Below are positions 22,677 through 30,846 of a DNA stretch of 33,325 nucleotides, in pieces (position 1 is the stretch's first letter; each line of letters begins with the position of its first letter). This DNA is from Solibaculum_A intestinale. Lineage in GTDB: Bacteria > Bacillota > Clostridia > Oscillospirales > Acutalibacteraceae. The notes below the pieces were generated by a model that was not told where the DNA came from, did not search any database, and was given only the letters and a program-made list of their open reading frames with translations. A program made the position numbers and the translations under genes. The stretch covers positions 1-33,325 of the forward strand of contig NZ_JBBMFD010000025.1 in the NCBI RefSeq assembly GCF_040096205.1, given 5' to 3'.

Positions 22677-24106
22677 AATACGAGATGGTCATTGGGCTGG
22701 AGGTTCACACCGAGCTTTCCACCAAAACGAAGATTTTCTGTTCCTGCACCACCCAGTTCGGCGGCGATCCCAACACCCACTGCTGCCCGGTCTGCACCGG
22801 GATGCCGGGCACCCTGCCGGTACTCAACAAAAGCGTGGTGGAGTACGCCATCCGGGCGGGGCTCGCGACCAATTGCACCATCACCCGGCTTAATAAGTTC
22901 GACCGGAAGAACTACTTCTATCCTGACCTTCCCAAAGCCTATCAGATTTCCCAGCTTTACCTGCCCATCTGCCAAAACGGCGCGGTGGAAATCGAGACAG
23001 GGGCGGGGGTAAAATCCATCCGCATCAAGGAAATCCACATGGAGGAGGATGCGGGCAAGCTGGTGCACGAGCCTTATGAGGATGCGACCTTGGCCGATTA
23101 CAACCGCTGCGGCGTGCCCCTTCTGGAAATCGTGTCCGAGCCGGACTTCCGCTCGGCCGAGGAAGTGACCGCGTATCTCGAAAAGCTCAAAGCCACGCTG
23201 CAATACATCGGCGTGTCCGACTGTAAGATGCAGGAGGGGTCTCTGCGGGCGGATGTGAACGTTTCGGTGCGTCCGGTGGGACAGGAGGAGTTCGGCGTGC
23301 GCACCGAGATGAAGAACATGAACTCCTTCAAAGCGGTGGCCCGTGCCATTGACTATGAGTCCAAGCGGCAGATTTCCGTTTTGGAAGCGGGAGGCCGCGT
23401 CATCCAGCAGACCAGGCGGTGGGACGACGAGAAGGGCGAGTCCTTCGCCATGCGCTCGAAGGAAAACGCCCAGGATTACCGGTATTTCCCCGAGCCGGAC
23501 CTGCCGCCAGTGGAAATCGGGGACGATTGGATCGGCCGGGTGGCCAAAGAGCTGCCCGAGCTTCCGGATAAAAAGCAGAAACGCTACGTGAAAGAGCTGG
23601 GCCTTCCGGAATACGACAGCCGCATGATTACCGCCTATAAGGCCATGGCGGACTTTTTCGAAGCGGCGGCGGAGCTGTGTCAGAAGCCCAAGGAAGTATC
23701 CAACTGGATGATGGGGGATCTGTTCCGCTTGCTCAAGGAGGAAGGAAAGGAAGCCTCCGAGCTGACCCTGGCCCCTCAAAATCTTGCCAAGCTCATCGGT
23801 CTGATCGACAAAGGAGTCATCAACCGCAACACGGCGAAAACTGTGTTCGAGGCGATGTTTAAAACCGGGGTGGACCCGGAAGTATACGTCAAAGAGCAGG
23901 GTCTGGAAATGGTGTCCGACCAAGGGGCGGTGGCCGCGGTGATTGCGCAGGTGCTCAAAGACAATCCCCAGTCGGTAGCCGACTTTCAGGGCGGCAAGGA
24001 GAAGGCCTTCGGTTTCCTCGTGGGCCAGTGCATGAAGGCGCTCAAGGGCAAGGCGGATCCCAAGGTCATCAACGAAACGCTGCGGGCGGCGCTGACAAAA
24101 GAATAA
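22673..24106 (+). CDS. gatB: Asp/Glu-tRNA amidotransferase subunit B
   Basis: A 477-residue subunit that phosphorylates misacylated Asp-tRNA(Asn) or Glu-tRNA(Gln) and transfers ammonia to it. The N-terminal kinase-like domain starts YEMVIGLEVHTEL; a zinc site is suggested by FCSCTTQFGG and CCPVCTGMPG (C23, C25, C37 or C38, C41). The RKNYFYPDLPKAYQISQ block and the C-terminal YqeY-like tRNA-binding domain (about 330-477) are present. It overlaps gatA by four bases and ends the operon; a terminator follows at 24133. Confidence 0.97.
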   Translation: MKYEMVIGLEVHTELSTKTKIFCSCTTQFGGDPNTHCCPVCTGMPGTLPVLNKSVVEYAIRAGLATNCTITRLNKFDRKNYFYPDLPKAYQISQLYLPICQNGAVEIETGAGVKSIRIKEIHMEEDAGKLVHEPYEDATLADYNRCGVPLLEIVSEPDFRSAEEVTAYLEKLKATLQYIGVSDCKMQEGSLRADVNVSVRPVGQEEFGVRTEMKNMNSFKAVARAIDYESKRQISVLEAGGRVIQQTRRWDDEKGESFAMRSKENAQDYRYFPEPDLPPVEIGDDWIGRVAKELPELPDKKQKRYVKELGLPEYDSRMITAYKAMADFFEAAAELCQKPKEVSNWMMGDLFRLLKEEGKEASELTLAPQNLAKLIGLIDKGVINRNTAKTVFEAMFKTGVDPEVYVKEQGLEMVSDQGAVAAVIAQVLKDNPQSVADFQGGKEKAFGFLVGQCMKALKGKADPKVINETLRAALTKE

Positions 24107-24132
24107 AAGAAACCGGTTTGTAATCCACACCT

Positions 24133-24170
24133 GTGCCGGGACGGCTTCGCTGTCCCGGCACCTTATTTGT
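24133..24170 (+). terminator. Terminator of gatCAB
   Basis: GTGCCGGGAC (24133-24142) pairs with GTCCCGGCAC (24152-24161) around a GGCTTCGCT loop, followed by a T-rich CTTATTTG. It is 27 bases after the gatB stop. Confidence 0.8.
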
Positions 24171-24272
24171 GTACACGAGCCGTATCCGGCCGAAAGGAGG
24201 GGCCGGGGCTTGGCTATGTCATATAAGCGGCTTTTGTCCAGGCGGGCGAAATGCGCCGGAAGCGCAATCTAG

Positions 24273-24301
24273 TTGAAATCTCCCCTCAATTCGACTACAA
24301 T
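24273..24301 (+). promoter_or_regulatory. Promoter of the nickel/peptide importer operon
   Basis: TTGAAA (24273-24278) and TACAAT (24296-24301) with a 17-bp spacer, 43 bp before the start of the binding-protein gene. No NikR-like or other operator was recognised. Confidence 0.65.
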
Positions 24302-24344
24302 AAAAGAATTCAAGCAAAATCACGCAAGTTGGAGGCAGGAATTC

Positions 24345-25946
24345 ATGAAACGAACCATTGCCAAAAAAATCGCCTGGGCGCTGCTCCTTTGTATGCTGAC
24401 CGGGCTCTTTTCCGGCTGTACCGATTCGTCCAAGTACCAGCGCAGCCCTACCGAGCTTGTGCTGGCGGGAGTGGGAGACGAGCCGGAGGCCGGGTTCGAC
24501 CCCACCACCGGCTGGGGCGCTTACGGTACGTCCTTTCTTCACAGCACTCTGCTGCGGTATGACGAGACGCTTACGCTGGTCAATGATGCTGCGGAAGGCT
24601 GGCAGGTAAGCGGGGACGGGAGAACCTATTCGGTGCAGCTGCGCCGGGACGTGAAGTTCTCCGACGGCAAGGGGATGACCGCTCACGACGTGAAGTTCAC
24701 CTATGAAACGGCGAAGAAAAGCAGCTCCAGCGTGGATTTGACCATGCTCGACTCGGTGGAGGTCACTTCCGCCTACTCGGTGGATTTTCACTTAAATACG
24801 CCCTCGTCGGTCTTTGCCAGCGTGCTGACCACCATCGGCATCGTACCCATGAACGGGTACGATGAAACCTACGGCCAGCATCCCGTCGGTTCCGGCCCCT
24901 ATAAGCTCATCCAGTGGGATAAGGGTCAGCAGATTGTTCTGGTTCCAAACGAGTATTACTACGGGGACAAGCCCTATTACACGAGGCTCACCGTCCTGTT
25001 CCTGAGCGAAAGCGCGGCCTTCGCCGCGGCCAAGGCGGGCACGGTGGACGTGGCCATCGCCGCCACCGCTGTGGCGCGCAACCAGAAAATCGACGGCATG
25101 CAGCTCATCAACATCAAAAGCTGCGACAACCGGGGCATTTCCTTCCCCATGCAGAAGGTGAGCGCGCCGGACAAGGACGGCAACCCCGTGGGCAACGACG
25201 TGACCTGCGACCCGGCCATCCGCAAGGCCCTCAACGTGGGCATTTCCAGGGAAGAGCTGGTCAAGGGCATCCTGGCGGGAAATGGGTCCCCGGCCTATTC
25301 GCTGTGCGATTCTCTGCCTTGGTTTAACGAGGAAACGGTGTTTGCCGACAACGATCCCGGCCTCGCCAAACAGATTCTGGAGGAAGCTGGCTGGGTGGAT
25401 GCAAACGGCGACGGCGTGCGGGAGAAAAACGGCGTCAGCGCTACTTTTAAGCTTTATTACCCGGCAGATGACAGCGTGCGTCAGTCCCTGGCGGTGGCGG
25501 TGGCGGACTTTGCCAAGACCATCGGCATCGTCATTGAGCTGCACGGGGCCAGCTGGAATGAAATTGAGCGGGTGATGCACGCGGAAGCGGTCATGTTCGG
25601 CTTCGGCAACTATACGCCTTTGGAAGTTTACAACATCTATGACAGCGCCATGTCTGGCGATTCCTATAATAACCCCAACTACTATCAGAATCCCACCGTG
25701 GACGGTTATCTCAAGCAGGCTATGGAGGCCACCAGCCAGGAAGAAGCGTACGAATATTGGAAGAAGGCCCAGTTTGACGGGACCACCGGCTTTGCCTACC
25801 AGGGCGATGCGGCCTGGATGTGGCTTGTAAACGCCGACCATGTTTATTACGTGCGCGACGGGGTGGATATCGGCACCCAGCGCCTTCATCCCCACGGGCA
25901 TGACTGGCCGCTTCTTTGGAACGTGGCTGACTGGAAGGCAAAATAA
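24345..25946 (+). CDS. Extracellular solute-binding lipoprotein, family 5 (nickel/peptide type)
   Basis: A 533-residue binding protein that captures the substrate outside the cell and delivers it to the permease. A lipoprotein signal is clear: MKRTIAKKIAWALLLCMLTG, then LFSGC with C25 as the lipidated Cys. The mature part has the SBP_bac_5 pattern (LVNDAAEGWQVSGDGRTYSVQLRRDVKFSDG, then DVKFTYET, and later NPNYYQNPTVDGYLKQA). GGAGG precedes ATG 24345. It heads a five-gene set with two permeases and two ATPases. The short second ATPase and the general form resemble nickel or metallophore importers, but peptide cannot be excluded. Confidence 0.92.
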   Translation: MKRTIAKKIAWALLLCMLTGLFSGCTDSSKYQRSPTELVLAGVGDEPEAGFDPTTGWGAYGTSFLHSTLLRYDETLTLVNDAAEGWQVSGDGRTYSVQLRRDVKFSDGKGMTAHDVKFTYETAKKSSSSVDLTMLDSVEVTSAYSVDFHLNTPSSVFASVLTTIGIVPMNGYDETYGQHPVGSGPYKLIQWDKGQQIVLVPNEYYYGDKPYYTRLTVLFLSESAAFAAAKAGTVDVAIAATAVARNQKIDGMQLINIKSCDNRGISFPMQKVSAPDKDGNPVGNDVTCDPAIRKALNVGISREELVKGILAGNGSPAYSLCDSLPWFNEETVFADNDPGLAKQILEEAGWVDANGDGVREKNGVSATFKLYYPADDSVRQSLAVAVADFAKTIGIVIELHGASWNEIERVMHAEAVMFGFGNYTPLEVYNIYDSAMSGDSYNNPNYYQNPTVDGYLKQAMEATSQEEAYEYWKKAQFDGTTGFAYQGDAAWMWLVNADHVYYVRDGVDIGTQRLHPHGHDWPLLWNVADWKAK

Positions 25947-25984
25947 ACACGCAGGAATCCAAACAGCAGGAAGGAGGAAGAGGC

Positions 25985-26977
25985 ATGGCGGGAAAAACAG
26001 CGCGGTTTTTACTAGGAAAGCTTCTTCGGATGCTTTCTTTGCTGCTGGCGTCCTGCCTGCTTTCCTTCTTTCTTCTGAGCCTGTCGCCCATCGACCCGGT
26101 GGAGGCCTATGTGGGCGCGTCGGTGACGGTGAGCGAGCAGCAGCGGGAAGAAATCGCCGCCCATTGGGGCCTTGATCAGCCTCCGGTCGAGCGGTTCGGC
26201 TTATGGCTTTCCTCCATCGCCCAGGGGGACTTTGGCACTTCGCTTCTCTACCGCCGCCCGGTGCTCGATGTGATCGGGGAGCGGTTTCTCGCTTCCCTTT
26301 GGCTCATGGGGATCGCCTGGATTTTTTCCGGGCTTATCGGTCTGGGGTTAGGCATCCTGGCGGGACGCAGAGAGGGAAGCCTGTGGGACAAAGGGATTCG
26401 CGGCTTCTGCCTGCTGTTGTCCTCCACCCCCACCTTCTGGGTGGGAATGGTGCTGCTTCTTATTTTCGCGGTGTGGCTTGGCTGGTTCCCGGTGGGGCTG
26501 AGCGTGCCCATCGGGGTATTGGAGCAGGATGTGACCCTTTTCGACCGGCTTTCCCATGTAATCCTGCCCGCCCTCACCCTGTCCTTAGCCGGCATGGCGC
26601 CCGTTGCGCTGCATACCAGGGAAAAGCTTATGGACATCAACCGTTCCGATTACATGCTCTATGCCCGGGCGCGGGGAGAAGGGGAGTGGACCGCCCTGCG
26701 CCGGCACGGCCTTCGAAATCTGGCCCTGCCGGCGGTTACCTTACAGTTCGCTTCCTTTGCGGAGCTGTTCGGCGGGTCGGTGCTGGCCGAGCAGGTCTTT
26801 TCCTACCCAGGGTTAGGCCGGGCGGCCACCGAAGCGGGCTTAAACGGGGACCTGCCTCTGCTTTTGGGCATTGTGCTTTTTTCCACCTTGTTCGTGTTTA
26901 TAGGCAACTCAATTGCCGACCTGCTCACTTTTTTGATTGACCCGCGTATCCGCCGTCAGAAACGAGGTGGAGTATGA
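25985..26977 (+). CDS. ABC importer permease, DppB/NikB family
   Basis: A 330-residue membrane subunit with about six transmembrane segments: one at residues 12-33, a soluble segment at 35-90, then a cluster from about 95 to 320. The BPD_transp_1 loop that contacts the ATPase is at about 224-250 (YARARGEGEWTALRRHGLRNLALPAVT). The GDFGTSLLYRRPVLDVI stretch near 80 is typical of DppB/NikB. GGAGGAAG precedes the ATG. Its stop overlaps the next permease start by four bases (26974-26977), so the two permeases are translationally coupled. Confidence 0.93.
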   Translation: MAGKTARFLLGKLLRMLSLLLASCLLSFFLLSLSPIDPVEAYVGASVTVSEQQREEIAAHWGLDQPPVERFGLWLSSIAQGDFGTSLLYRRPVLDVIGERFLASLWLMGIAWIFSGLIGLGLGILAGRREGSLWDKGIRGFCLLLSSTPTFWVGMVLLLIFAVWLGWFPVGLSVPIGVLEQDVTLFDRLSHVILPALTLSLAGMAPVALHTREKLMDINRSDYMLYARARGEGEWTALRRHGLRNLALPAVTLQFASFAELFGGSVLAEQVFSYPGLGRAATEAGLNGDLPLLLGIVLFSTLFVFIGNSIADLLTFLIDPRIRRQKRGGV

Positions 26978-27792
26978 AACGGGTTTCTTCGGTCAAGACC
27001 TTGGCTGGGCCGGCAGCCGCCTCTATATGCCTGCTGTTTTTGCTTTTCTATGGGGTGTTCGGCGACCAGGGTCAACTGACCACCGACTTTTCTCAAAGCG
27101 GCCTTGCCCCTTCCTTCGACCACCCCTTCGGGACAGACTGGATGGGCCGGGACATGCTTACAAGGACCTTGTTCGGCATGTCCCGAAGCCTTGGGGTCGG
27201 GCTTCTGGCCGCGCTTATTAGCGCGGCGGTGGCCCTAGCATTGGGGACGGTCGCAGCGGTGGGCGGAAAACAGGCGGACCGGGCGGTATCCTGGGTCATC
27301 GACCTGTTTTTGGGCATTCCCCATATTTTGCTGGTTCTCCTGATTTCCTTCGCGCTGGGCGGCGGGATGAAGGGAGTGGTGGTGGGCGTGGCGGTCACCC
27401 ATTGGCCCAGCCTTGCCAGAGTGGTGCGCGCAGAGCTTCTAAGCCTGCGAAGCGCGCCATACCTGCTCGTATCCAGGCAGATGGGAAAGGGACCGTTGTT
27501 CCTGGCGGCAAGGCATATGCTGCCCCACCTGCTTCCCCAACTGGTAGTGGGAACGGTGCTGCTTTTTCCCCACGCTATTTTGCACGAGTCCGCCATCACC
27601 TTTCTGGGCTTCGGCCTATCCCCCCACGAGCCCGCCATGGGAATCCTGCTCGCCGAGTCGATGGACTATCTGACCTCCGGCATGTGGTGGCTGGCGGTGT
27701 TCCCGGGGCTTAGCCTGCTGGCGGGCGTGCTTTTATTTCAGTACCTGGGAGGCTGGCTGCAAAAGAGGTTTACCAAAGAAGCCTCCATCTGA
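26974..27792 (+). CDS. ABC importer permease, DppC/NikC family
   Basis: A 272-residue membrane partner with about six transmembrane segments. HPFGTDWMGRDMLTRTLFGMSRSLGVGL (about 50-77) is the hallmark of DppC/NikC subunits. The coupling-helix loop is near 165-190 (SLRSAPYLLVSRQMGKGPLFLAARHMLPHL). It pairs with the overlapping upstream permease to form the channel. The ATPase genes follow after a 22-base gap. Confidence 0.93.
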   Translation: MKRVSSVKTLAGPAAASICLLFLLFYGVFGDQGQLTTDFSQSGLAPSFDHPFGTDWMGRDMLTRTLFGMSRSLGVGLLAALISAAVALALGTVAAVGGKQADRAVSWVIDLFLGIPHILLVLLISFALGGGMKGVVVGVAVTHWPSLARVVRAELLSLRSAPYLLVSRQMGKGPLFLAARHMLPHLLPQLVVGTVLLFPHAILHESAITFLGFGLSPHEPAMGILLAESMDYLTSGMWWLAVFPGLSLLAGVLLFQYLGGWLQKRFTKEASI

Positions 27793-27814
27793 CGAAGGAA
27801 AGGACGAAAAGGGC

Positions 27815-28732
27815 ATGGAAAACCAGACGCTTCTGACCATTGAGGACCTGTCGGTGCAGTTTGTTTCTGCAGGGGTTCAAACCACTGCCCTGTCCGGCCT
27901 GAGCCTGACGGCAAAAAAAGGGGAAATTCTGGCGGTGGTGGGTGCCTCCGGCGCCGGAAAAAGCCTGCTTGCCCACGCGGTTTTGGGGCTATTGCCGAAA
28001 AACGCGGAGGTAACCGGGCGGATGACCTATAAAGAGCAGGCGCTCAACGAGAAAACCCTCCCTCGCCTGCGGGGAACGGAAATCACGTTGATTCCCCAGG
28101 CAGTCACCTACCTTGACCCGTTGATGCCGGTGGGGCGTCAGGTCTATTATCCTATGAACAAACAGGAGGGACGGGCGAAGACGGCCGCCCTCTTTGAAGA
28201 ATACGGCCTATCGCCGGAGGTAATGAAAAAGTACCCTTTTGAGCTCTCCGGCGGGATGACCCGCAGAGTGCTCTTTTCCGCGGCGGTGCTCAGCGGGGCG
28301 AAGCTTCTGCTGGCCGACGAGCCCACCCCCGGCCTTTCCAGGGAGACCGCTCGGCATGTGCTGCGTCATCTGCGCGCTTTTGCCAAGGAGGGGCGAACGG
28401 TGCTGCTCATCACCCACGATTTGGACTTGGCGGTGGAATGCGCCGACCGGGTGGCGGTGCTTTACGCGGGAACCCTGCTGGAAATCGCCCCAGCCACCGA
28501 CTTTACCGAAGACGGAGCAGCCCTGCGCCATCCTTACAGCCAAAGCTTGTGGAATGCGCTGCCTCAAAACGGGTTTCACCCGATTGCGGGAAATATGCCT
28601 TCGCCCGGCGAACGGGTGAAGGGTTGCCCCTTTGCTCCCCGCTGCCTGAAGAAAACGGCTCTATGCTGGGAAAAACCGGTACCGCTGCGCCCTCTTCGGG
28701 GTGGGACCGTGAGGTGTATACATGCGACTTGA
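27815..28732 (+). CDS. ABC importer ATPase, DppD/NikD family
   Basis: A 305-residue ATPase. Walker A is GASGAGKS (about residues 43-50), the signature is LSGGM (about 144-148), Walker B is LLLADEPTPGLS (about 166-177), and the switch His is in LLITHDLDLAVE. The C-terminal oligopeptide/nickel extension is present with Cys residues in GCPFAPRCLKKTALCW, which in related ATPases hold an iron-sulfur cluster of uncertain role. The signature has Met instead of Gln. It overlaps the second ATPase gene by 11 bases. Confidence 0.92.
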   Translation: MENQTLLTIEDLSVQFVSAGVQTTALSGLSLTAKKGEILAVVGASGAGKSLLAHAVLGLLPKNAEVTGRMTYKEQALNEKTLPRLRGTEITLIPQAVTYLDPLMPVGRQVYYPMNKQEGRAKTAALFEEYGLSPEVMKKYPFELSGGMTRRVLFSAAVLSGAKLLLADEPTPGLSRETARHVLRHLRAFAKEGRTVLLITHDLDLAVECADRVAVLYAGTLLEIAPATDFTEDGAALRHPYSQSLWNALPQNGFHPIAGNMPSPGERVKGCPFAPRCLKKTALCWEKPVPLRPLRGGTVRCIHAT

Positions 28733-29354
28733 AGGAATCGACTTGGTGGTAAGCTATTCAAAGCGTCCGGTGCTCCAAGGGCTTTGCTTTTTCATGGAGG
28801 AAGGGGAGCGGGTGGGACTGGTCGGTCCCAGCGGCTGCGGCAAATCCACTTTGGCAAAGGTGCTTTCCGGAATGCTTTGCCCTCAGGCGGGAGAAGTACG
28901 GCTGGACGAAAAGCCGCTGCCCAAAAAGGGGTACCGGCCGGTACAGCTCATCTTCCAGCATCCGGAGCAGGCGGTGGACCCCAAGTGGCGGATGGAACAG
29001 ACTCTCAACGAAGGGTATTTTCCCGACCAGGACGTGCAAAACGCGCTTGGCATCGAAAAGGAATGGTTCACCCGGTATCCAAGAGAACTGTCGGGCGGGG
29101 AACTGCAGCGGTTTTGCATTGCCCGTGCCTTAGGACCCAAGACAAGGTTTTTGCTCTGCGACGAAATCAGCACCATGCTCGACCCCATTACCCAGGCTCA
29201 GCTGTGGGAGCTATTGCTCCACTTCAGTGAAAAACGGGGAATGGGGCTCTTGGTGATTACCCACAACCGGACGCTGGCCGAACAGGTCTGCACCCGCATC
29301 GTGGAATTTGAGGATTTAAACGGGAAAGGGGAGGAACCTCATGCAAAAAAATGA
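28722..29354 (+). CDS. ABC importer ATPase, short DppF/NikE-like subunit
   Basis: A 210-residue ATPase, shorter than DppF because it lacks the C-terminal Cys-containing extension. Walker A is GPSGCGKST (about 35-43), the signature LSGGELQRF (about 123-131), Walker B LLCDEISTMLD (about 143-153), and the switch His lies in LVITHNR. The short form and the CDEIS-type Walker B fit nickel-type NikE proteins better than peptide DppF, in my judgement. It overlaps the upstream ATPase by 11 bases and the downstream methyltransferase by 14 bases, so all three are translationally linked. Confidence 0.9.
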   Translation: MRLEGIDLVVSYSKRPVLQGLCFFMEEGERVGLVGPSGCGKSTLAKVLSGMLCPQAGEVRLDEKPLPKKGYRPVQLIFQHPEQAVDPKWRMEQTLNEGYFPDQDVQNALGIEKEWFTRYPRELSGGELQRFCIARALGPKTRFLLCDEISTMLDPITQAQLWELLLHFSEKRGMGLLVITHNRTLAEQVCTRIVEFEDLNGKGEEPHAKK

Positions 29355-30711
29355 CGAAATTACCCTTCGCATCACCGGTATGACGGCGGAAGGCGCTGGT
29401 GTGGGTCGAGCGGAAGGAATGGCGGTGTTCGTTCCCTATGCCGCTCCGGGAGACCTTTTGCGTGCCCATGTGGTTAAGGTGCATAAAACCTACGCCTTCG
29501 CGAAAATCGAAGAGATATTGGAGCCCTCCGCCGACCGGGTGGAGCCGGATTGTCCGGTATTCGGCCGGTGCGGCGGCTGTGTCTACCGGCATTTGACCTA
29601 CGAGGCGGAGCTTAAGGCAAAGCGCCAGCGAGTGCAGGACGCGCTGACCCGCATTGGAGGGATGCCAATCGAAGTGCCGCCGGTTCTCGGCAGTGAAGCG
29701 GTGGACGCTTATCGAAATAAGGCCCAGTACCCGGTAGCGCGGGTAAATGGGCAGCTACAGATCGGCTTTTTCGCCCCCCGCAGCCACCGGATTGTCGACT
29801 GCCGGGACTGCCGCTTGCAGCCGCCCGAGTTTACCGCCGCGGTAAAAGCCGTGGCTGGTTGGATGGAGCGGTACCAGGTTTCCGCCTACGAGGAGAAGAA
29901 CCACAGGGGCCTTGTGCGCCACATTTATCTGCGCAAGGGTGAGAAAACCGGACAGGTGATGGTCTGCCTGGTGGCAAACGGCAAAAGACTGCCCCATTCG
30001 GATAAGCTGCTGGAAGCATTGCGCGAGCAGGTTTTGGGTCTTGCCAGCGTGGTACTCAATGTCAATGAAGCGCGCACCAATGTGATTGTGGGGGAAACCT
30101 GCTGCACGTTGTGGGGGATACCGGCGATTGAAGACGTGCTGTGCGGGATTCGGGTATCCATCTCCCCGCTGAGCTTTTACCAGGTTAACCGCCGCCAGTG
30201 CCAGGTGCTCTACCGCAAAGCCGCCGAATACGCGGGGCTCACTGGGAGCGAAACCGTGCTCGATTTGTACTGCGGGACCGGGACCATTGGTTTAACCATG
30301 GAGAAAAAGGCCGGACGCATCATTGGGGTGGAGGTGGTTCCCCAAGCGGTGGAGGACGCCAGGAAAAACGCCAGGCGAAACGGCATAGATAATGCAGCCT
30401 TTCTGTGCGCAGACGCGGCCACTGCCGCCGCCCGGCTCGCAAAGGATGGTATCCGGCCGGACGTGGTGCTTCTCGACCCGCCTCGCAAGGGCTGCACAGA
30501 AGAATTGGCCGCGACCGTTTCCCAGATGGGGCCTGGGCGGATTGTGTACGTGTCCTGCGACCCGGAGACGCTTGCGAGAGATTTAAAAGTCTTCGGAGCG
30601 CTCGGCTACCATACGAATGCTGTGCAGCCGGTGGACATGTTCCCCCGCACCGCCCATGTGGAAACAGTGGCGCGGCTGACAAGAATTAATAGGAAGCTGG
30701 AAAACGCATAG
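29341..30711 (+). CDS. rlmD: 23S rRNA (uracil-5-)-methyltransferase, RlmD/RumA family
   Basis: A 456-residue SAM-dependent RNA m5U methyltransferase. Residues 1-60 form a TRAM RNA-binding domain. C71, C77 and C80 with C154 or C157 fit the four-cysteine iron-sulfur site of the RlmD family. The SAM motif is LDLYCGTGTIGL (about 307-318), the substrate motif LLDPPRKGC (377-385), and the nucleophile is C406 (VYVSCDPETLARDL). GGGGAGG precedes ATG 29341, which lies inside the end of the upstream importer ATPase. No functional tie between nickel/peptide import and rRNA methylation is known to me; the coupling may be chance. RlmCD or TrmA-like paralogues cannot be excluded. Confidence 0.92.
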   Translation: MQKNDEITLRITGMTAEGAGVGRAEGMAVFVPYAAPGDLLRAHVVKVHKTYAFAKIEEILEPSADRVEPDCPVFGRCGGCVYRHLTYEAELKAKRQRVQDALTRIGGMPIEVPPVLGSEAVDAYRNKAQYPVARVNGQLQIGFFAPRSHRIVDCRDCRLQPPEFTAAVKAVAGWMERYQVSAYEEKNHRGLVRHIYLRKGEKTGQVMVCLVANGKRLPHSDKLLEALREQVLGLASVVLNVNEARTNVIVGETCCTLWGIPAIEDVLCGIRVSISPLSFYQVNRRQCQVLYRKAAEYAGLTGSETVLDLYCGTGTIGLTMEKKAGRIIGVEVVPQAVEDARKNARRNGIDNAAFLCADAATAAARLAKDGIRPDVVLLDPPRKGCTEELAATVSQMGPGRIVYVSCDPETLARDLKVFGALGYHTNAVQPVDMFPRTAHVETVARLTRINRKLENA

Positions 30712-30831
30712 ATGAGATTAGTTAGTTGGAATTGTAATGGTAAGTTTCGGGAGAAATGCAAGGTCATTAGCGATTTGGATGCAGATATCTATGTGATTCA
30801 AGAGTGTGAAAACCCGGTATCACATAGTTAA
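30712..30831 (+). pseudogene. 5' fragment of an endonuclease/exonuclease/phosphatase-family gene
   Basis: A 39-residue frame MRLVSWNCNGKFREKCKVISD and onward to ADIYVIQECENP. It has the first strand (SWNCNG, with the catalytic-site Asn) and the Glu of IQECE typical of the EEP fold. It then runs into VSHS and a stop. The homologous reading is lost after ECENP, at about 30816, where the second mobile element begins. The remaining catalytic residues are absent, so it is inactive. The start codon directly follows the rlmD stop. Confidence 0.8.
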
Positions 30832-30846
30832 AAATATTGGTGTCAT

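Noticed and set aside
22637..24130. Long minus-strand frame opposite gatB (497 codons)
   Set aside because: Antisense shadow of a clear gatB caused by GC-rich codon use; His/Arg/Leu-rich with no family.
24302..24344. Nickel/cobalt riboswitch ahead of the importer
   Set aside because: The leader after the predicted start is only about 40 bases and shows no conserved riboswitch core.
24251..24562. Plus-strand 103-codon frame overlapping the binding-protein start
   Set aside because: Out-of-frame with a clear lipoprotein signal peptide and lacking its own ribosome binding site.
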